This document shows positions 60,301-64,000 of a stretch of 64,000 bases of DNA, in pieces; within the stretch, counting starts at the first letter, position 1; every line of letters starts with the position of its first letter. A model generated the notes under the pieces. That model saw only the letters and a program-made list of their open reading frames with translations. It did no database searches and had not been told where the DNA came from. The position numbers were made by a program, and so were the translations under genes. Origin of the DNA: an uncultured Acidovorax sp. (GTDB lineage Bacteria > Pseudomonadota > Gammaproteobacteria > Burkholderiales > Burkholderiaceae_C); NCBI GenBank assembly GCA_913774955.1, contig CAJYKV010000007.1, positions 248,001 through 312,000 of the forward strand. Direction: 5' to 3'.

Positions 60301-61389
60301 CTCGCCCGTCGCGCCGGCTGCCGCAGGCGGAAGCGAGAACGTGGGAGGGCGCAGCAGGTGGGCGCCGTCGTCGTAGCGCGCGGCGGGCGGTGGGGCCGGT
60401 GCGGGCTCCGGGGTGGCGGCCAAGCCATGCCACGCCATCGGCCGCAGCAGCGTGCCCACGGGCGGCGAAGCCGATGCCAGCACGGTGGCGCTGTCCTGCC
60501 GCTGGTGCAGCCACGAGATGCGCAGCAGCTGGCGCACGTAGCGGTCGGCGACGGCGGGTTTGCCGGCCGCGCGTGCGAGCTGCGTGATCATCAGCAGCAC
60601 CTGCGGATCCCTCGCGAGCGGCCCGATCTCGCGCTCGGCCATCTCCAGCGCATCCACGGGGCGGTTGCCCGACTGCAGGGTGCGCACCGCGGCGAGGTAG
60701 TACTCCTTGGCCTTGCCCGCGTCGGGCGTGGCGCGGCGCGCCAGCAGGTAGAGCTCGGCGGAGCCGGTGTAGTCCGACTGGCCGAGCGCCTCCTTGGCGG
60801 CGCGCTCGTAGAGTTGGGCCGCTTCGCGCGGGTCGGAGGCCTCCTCGGCCATCCGGCGCGTCATCGCGGCACCGAGCACGCGGTCCTGCAGTTCCGCGGC
60901 GCGGCGGGTGAGCAGCACGCGGCGCTCCAGCGGCCAGGGCTCCGCGGACAGCACGCGCAGCTGCCGCAGCAGGTCTTCGCGCATCGCCTTGCGGTAGGTG
61001 GCCTCGCGCTCGGGCGTGCGCTGGTAGTCGGTGTAGGAGAGCTCCCAGAGCGCCCAGAGCGCGTCGCGGTGGATCTGCGGATCGGGCGAATCTAGCGCGG
61101 GCTGCAGCGTGGCGCGCGCGTCCGCCATCTGGCCGACGGCGATCTGGCGCTGCGCGAGCAGCAGCCGCAGCCGGGGATTGTCGGGGTCGCTGCGCAGCAG
61201 GTTGTGCAGATAGGCCACCGAGAGCGCGGAGTTCTCGGTCTCGGCCAGGCGGCGCTCCAGATCCTGGCGCGGATAGAGCAGCCAGAGCCCGCCGCCCACC
61301 ATGCCGGCGAGCAGCGTGATCAGCCAGGGCGGCGCCAGGACGGGGCGCTCAGCGTGCTGGGCACTGGAGCTGGATTTGCGCAGCAGCAT
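57319..61389 (-). CDS. pelB: Pel outer-membrane export protein PelB
   Basis: 1356 residues, longer than the roughly 1190 of Pseudomonas PelB. One N-terminal membrane helix (about 21-40) is followed by many TPR repeats spanning most of the protein, interrupted near residues 330-420 by a Pro/Ala-rich linker (PAPAPPPAARYDD). The last 350 residues form the outer-membrane barrel, with strands such as RRVSFQAYTPVQIEH and a final strand ending in aromatic F (LAFSYRLHF). TPRs bind PelA and guide the polymer. The start overlaps the pelA 3' end by 41 bases. Confidence 0.94.
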   Translation of the reverse strand: MLLRKSSSSAQHAERPVLAPPWLITLLAGMVGGGLWLLYPRQDLERRLAETENSALSVAYLHNLLRSDPDNPRLRLLLAQRQIAVGQMADARATLQPALDSPDPQIHRDALWALWELSYTDYQRTPEREATYRKAMREDLLRQLRVLSAEPWPLERRVLLTRRAAELQDRVLGAAMTRRMAEEASDPREAAQLYERAAKEALGQSDYTGSAELYLLARRATPDAGKAKEYYLAAVRTLQSGNRPVDALEMAEREIGPLARDPQVLLMITQLARAAGKPAVADRYVRQLLRISWLHQRQDSATVLASASPPVGTLLRPMAWHGLAATPEPAPAPPPAARYDDGAHLLRPPTFSLPPAAAGATGEAWGVRRTAGPAPTPTPTLDPAVAPAPVSPGAARPAPAVAAPPVPMPAHLLPYDEKIYGIAYEVFLENRKLDDAWLIAHAAVQARPDDMAWRERLAQVSEWSQRPGVALQNWLVVAQRTQKEAAWQAVLRIAPGQFDDTALVQGIRFQLRQRPDDPALIRQLVAAYERIGEPQPAIDYLRQHARTPETVELLAQLAERAGQPTLALETWRRLLADPKQLTPERAMRAAVLALTHDRPDEGLAWLEAAQQRQAPAEATAMDFWRLTGQLAESRQRQALAVQAYRALVGAKDHDRSDYDALIRLLMPDQPLEGAKVSALAWEKFGDPRYLVDALSVYSSRNQWEAMGALMRKLEDGSQETKQSVAALREIPEFLRLAGGYYQSQGDLARARSYYEDGLRSSPDSSEMRQALIWLFIDSNDAVSLRTLLTTQERNWARDEDVKDALAAAYQALSLPQVALERYLTPRVARHQDDFLWLMNYADALDQNQQTDRSWRLRRELLSREWQAARQGGQGRRLTPQQARARWLTEEGLDTTRRVARARLMLTQRPGDPALDVLRELLRMDTDDRGRMSNAAAETAIGWLQDAGEYTAERGYLWQQYARARGTRTNRPLWAEITVALAEDDKAATGQLLEQFDERLPRYDRVNAARAVDDVRLAQSAAFEAQGEQREDEPLQLQLTETLLAFSDHAGGYGKIQQLGGLDEVEGGSRFHIAFNPRLALDLEFASIRRRSSDPLVVVNPPDESVFDARLHWRHPDGETTLRAGRRVSFQAYTPVQIEHEQRIDNRLTLRMELGFQLPSQESLALRIAGMKDRAGASVRYQATRLDRFSIEYANDRYRLQTGTGLGSGRHTTLSYTHTYRQEAPLLEFGAFWSRHDFSRNDIFSLSPRDQEFRRYLLPGIEPGQDYFLPESFSYYGLQVSTNMRYEEEYSRTLRPYASASRTWHSRLGPGYELRVGVAGSVIGGDHLGLTWGMSKSGLQLQQGLNRNLAFSYRLHF

Positions 61390-64000
61390 GGGTCAGTCGG
61401 AAGGCGAGGACATCATTGCCACCCGTGGTGGCGGTGGAGCGTTCGGGGGAAAGCGTGCGCTGGTCGGCGCGCACCTGGCAGCCACGCGCGTTGGCGAGGC
61501 TGAAGGCGAGGGGCGCATGGCCCTGGAGCCGGAAGTCGGTGCGCGTGCCGTCGGCGGCCACGCTCCAGTCCGCGAGGCGCGCGTTGGCGTCGACGAGGTA
61601 GGGGACGGGCCGCGCGGGCACAGGTGCCGATGCCAATGCTGCCGGGGCGGCTGCGGGCGCATCGGCCCCGGCCAGGCCGGCCGCCGGGGCGGGGGCCGCC
61701 GAAGTTTGCGCCGTCCGCAGCCAGGCCGAGCCGCCTGCCAGGTGGACGTAGAGCCCCTCGGCGCCGCTGCGGTAGCCGGCCACGTTCCGGCTGGCCGCGA
61801 TCTGCGGCGTGCCGAGCGCGGCGGGCAGGCGCAGGGTGCGCAGTTCGCCGTCGCCGCGCACGCGCCAGCCGCCGCCCTCGCGCGCGATCGCGATGGTCTG
61901 GAAGTCGCGCACCTTGCGGATGTATTCGGACGCGAACACGGGATGCAGCGGCTGCGCGATCGCCCATCCGTACACCTTGTGCAGCGCCGTGAGGCCCGCC
62001 CGCTTGCTGGCGGAATACACGTGGTAGTAGATGTCCACCGGCTTCAGGCGCCGGGGCTTCTCCGTCATCTCGAAGCTCTGGATCACCTGCTCGAACCCGT
62101 AGTAGGGGCCCTTCCAGAGGTTGGTGTAGATGTTCTCGTTGGTGATGGGCGCGTACACCTGCAGGTAGCCGTTCTTGCGGATGCCGAAGGCGCCCACCGC
62201 GGTGAGCGACGGGTTGGTGCGCGTGATCGACGTGTCGCCGCCGTTCATGTTGAGCAGGCCCGCGCGCTCGGTGATCTCCAGCGCCTCGGCGCTGGGCGCG
62301 GTATCGCCCGACCACAGCAGGATCTTCACGCGCTTGTCCGGCGGCGCGAGGCGGCTGTTGATGTATTCGGTGGAGCCCACGATCTCGCGGCGCAGGTCCA
62401 TCGTGTAGCCCGGCACGTCCAGGCTCATGGCGGCCTCGGAGTTGTCGTTGAACAGGCCGTGCCGCACGCTGCGGTCCCAGAGGAACGGGTGCGAGTAGGT
62501 GTGGCTCGCGATCTCCACGTGCGGCAGGCGGAACATGCGCCGCGCGATGTCTTCCATCTCGGCACTGGTCTCGGGGTGCAGGCCGTGCGGCGCGACCTCG
62601 GCCTCGATGACCGACATGGTCTGCGGCACCTGGGTGTACTTCTCGAAGATCTCCTTGAGGAGCACGGCGCCCGCGTTCGGGCTGCCCGCCAGCTCGGCGC
62701 GCGAGGGGAAGCCGTCGCCGTCCACGTGCGAGAACAGCAGGCGCCGGCCGTTCTCGGTGGTGACGTCGGGCACCGGCAGGGGCTGCAGCCGCAGCGCCTG
62801 CGTGAGGAACGCGAACGGGTCGACCATCCAGCGCGCATAGTCGGTGCCGGGCACTTCCGTCACCACGAACGGATCGACGACGAAACCGCCCCACGGCAGG
62901 ATCGCGCCGCCCAGGTAGGAGGCGCCGCGCGCATCGCGGTGCTCGATCAGCGCGCGCGCCGGCTGCTGCACCGGAGCGCCGTTCTTTTGTACCCACTCGA
63001 AGCGCGAGCCGCTGGAAGGCTGCACGGCCAGCTCGAAGCCCATCATCGGGTCCTGGGCGGCGACCTTCTGCTCGCCGCGCGGCGGGCTCGCGTTGCCCTT
63101 GATGCCCAGCGCCTCGTTGAACTGCCGGTCGAGCGCGAAGCCGAAGTTGCCCATCACGGCGAGCGGCATGCGCTCGCCCAGCCGCGCGAGCAGCCACTGG
63201 TTCACCGTGCGCACGCGCCCCTCGGGCAGGAAGCCCGAGAACCAGGTGACGATGCCGGCATACCGGTCCTGGAAGACGCCTTCGGGCAGCGGGTTGCGGA
63301 CGTCGGCATAGTCCACCACGTAGCCCATGTGGTTGAGCGGCATCTGCAGGAAGCGGTGGGGCGACGCATAGTTGAGCGACGCCGATTCGCCGCCGTAGTA
63401 GAGGATGAGCACGCGGCGCGGCACCAGCTCGACGCTGCCCACGCCCACGGTGCCCACCTGCCCGTCGGTCACCCAGGGGATGAAGCCCAGGTCCTGGATC
63501 TTCTGCGCCGTGGCCCGGGCGAGTTCGCGGTCGCCCGGCGGCACGTAGTCGATGGCCAGCACCGGCAGGCCGTCGCGCTCGTGGATGGTGCGCAACTGGC
63601 CCAGCAGCCAGTCCCGGTCGGAGGCCTTCACCTCTTCGTAGCGGCGCGTGCCGGCGTTCCACCCCTGGAAGAGCGATTCGGCGGCGACCATCTGGATCTT
63701 GTCCTTCACGCGGGGCACGATCTCGAAGCCGCGGTTCAGGATGAGGCGGATGCCGGGAAAGCGCCGGTGCAGCGTCTCGATCACGCGCACCAGGCCGTCC
63801 TGCTGCGCGGCTTCGTCGAACGTTTGCGCGAGCCGGTAGGAGTCCAGCGTGTCGAGGAAGAAGCCGCGATAGCCCTGCTCCCACAGCGGCGCCACGACGC
63901 GGTCGGCGAAGAACTGCGGCCATTCGGCCGGCGTCTGGTCCACCACCTCGGAGTTCCAGGCGCCGTTGCGGGCCATCTTCCAGGCCGCCGGAATGTCGTT
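61349..64000 (-). CDS. pelA: Pel deacetylase/hydrolase PelA, 5' end missing
   Basis: 883 residues are visible; the frame continues past the window edge, so the signal peptide and about the first 70-100 residues are outside. The N-terminal half is a TIM-barrel hydrolase (GH166, alpha-1,4-N-acetylgalactosaminidase) with YRGFFLDTLDSYR. After a Rossmann-like region (about 180-330), the deacetylase half shows LLFSHVDGDGFPS and IASHTYSHPFLWD, the metal-binding Asp/His motifs of a CE4-like domain. PelA partly deacetylates Pel in the periplasm, giving it positive charge. The last residues are a beta-rich domain. Confidence 0.95.
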   Translation of the reverse strand, partial: NDIPAAWKMARNGAWNSEVVDQTPAEWPQFFADRVVAPLWEQGYRGFFLDTLDSYRLAQTFDEAAQQDGLVRVIETLHRRFPGIRLILNRGFEIVPRVKDKIQMVAAESLFQGWNAGTRRYEEVKASDRDWLLGQLRTIHERDGLPVLAIDYVPPGDRELARATAQKIQDLGFIPWVTDGQVGTVGVGSVELVPRRVLILYYGGESASLNYASPHRFLQMPLNHMGYVVDYADVRNPLPEGVFQDRYAGIVTWFSGFLPEGRVRTVNQWLLARLGERMPLAVMGNFGFALDRQFNEALGIKGNASPPRGEQKVAAQDPMMGFELAVQPSSGSRFEWVQKNGAPVQQPARALIEHRDARGASYLGGAILPWGGFVVDPFVVTEVPGTDYARWMVDPFAFLTQALRLQPLPVPDVTTENGRRLLFSHVDGDGFPSRAELAGSPNAGAVLLKEIFEKYTQVPQTMSVIEAEVAPHGLHPETSAEMEDIARRMFRLPHVEIASHTYSHPFLWDRSVRHGLFNDNSEAAMSLDVPGYTMDLRREIVGSTEYINSRLAPPDKRVKILLWSGDTAPSAEALEITERAGLLNMNGGDTSITRTNPSLTAVGAFGIRKNGYLQVYAPITNENIYTNLWKGPYYGFEQVIQSFEMTEKPRRLKPVDIYYHVYSASKRAGLTALHKVYGWAIAQPLHPVFASEYIRKVRDFQTIAIAREGGGWRVRGDGELRTLRLPAALGTPQIAASRNVAGYRSGAEGLYVHLAGGSAWLRTAQTSAAPAPAAGLAGADAPAAAPAALASAPVPARPVPYLVDANARLADWSVAADGTRTDFRLQGHAPLAFSLANARGCQVRADQRTLSPERSTATTGGNDVLAFRLTHAAAQIQLQCPAR

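Overview
The window is G+C-rich, densely coded chromosomal DNA from a betaproteobacterium, most likely a member of the Comamonadaceae of the Acidovorax/Paracidovorax type. The guess rests on gene content and order: System II cytochrome c maturation next to msrPQ, lysA-lptM divergent from cyaY, mrcA divergent from pilMNOPQ-aroKB, mla genes followed by ibaG-murA-hisGD, and a short-form HisG. No rRNA, tRNA or CRISPR array was found. Start codons often overlap the preceding stop (ATGA or GTGA), so most genes sit in translationally coupled operons.

Layout. 1-3885 (+): end of resB, ccsB, then msrP and msrQ. 3887-4928 (-): a small islet poorer in G+C with a DUF6402-type gene and a frameshifted small ORF. 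5167-7656 (-): a diiron/MBL-fold oxygen-sensor-like protein, lysA and lptM, divergent from cyaY. 8112-10511 (-): mrcA (PBP1A), divergent from 10786-21068 (+): pilMNOPQ, an Ig-repeat lipoprotein, aroK, aroB and dgt. 21204-23576 (+): a DUF1415 protein, a methyltransferase and a REP-associated (RAYT-type) transposase. 23760-30038 (+): gltB-gltD. 30162-30446 (-): a cystatin-like protein. 30936-33390 (+): an amino-acid ABC importer. 33600-39547 (+): the phospholipid-transport genes mlaFED, mlaA, mlaC, mlaB and an ABC-2 exporter pair. 39642-49953 (+, with one minus-strand gene): ibaG, murA and histidine genes hisG, D, C, B, H, A. The his set is broken up by a small exported protein, a dispersed repeat, a DUF2917/MocR pair and an antitoxin-toxin pair. 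50041-64000 (-): a complete pelABCDEFG exopolysaccharide cluster (pelA runs off the window) ending in a lipoprotein with a spherulin-4/GH135-like domain.

The most interesting points are: (i) the GH135-like lipoprotein at the end of the pel cluster, a candidate second Pel-cleaving enzyme beside PelA and reminiscent of the fungal galactosaminogalactan cluster; (ii) a dispersed intergenic element present twice, 12 kb apart, whose central hairpin shows compensatory base changes; (iii) a toxin-antitoxin pair fused by overlapping codons to hisC, whose PIN toxin has Asn where an Asp is expected; (iv) a MocR/DUF2917 divergent pair with direct repeats in the shared promoter; and (v) a large Ig-repeat lipoprotein between pilQ and aroK.
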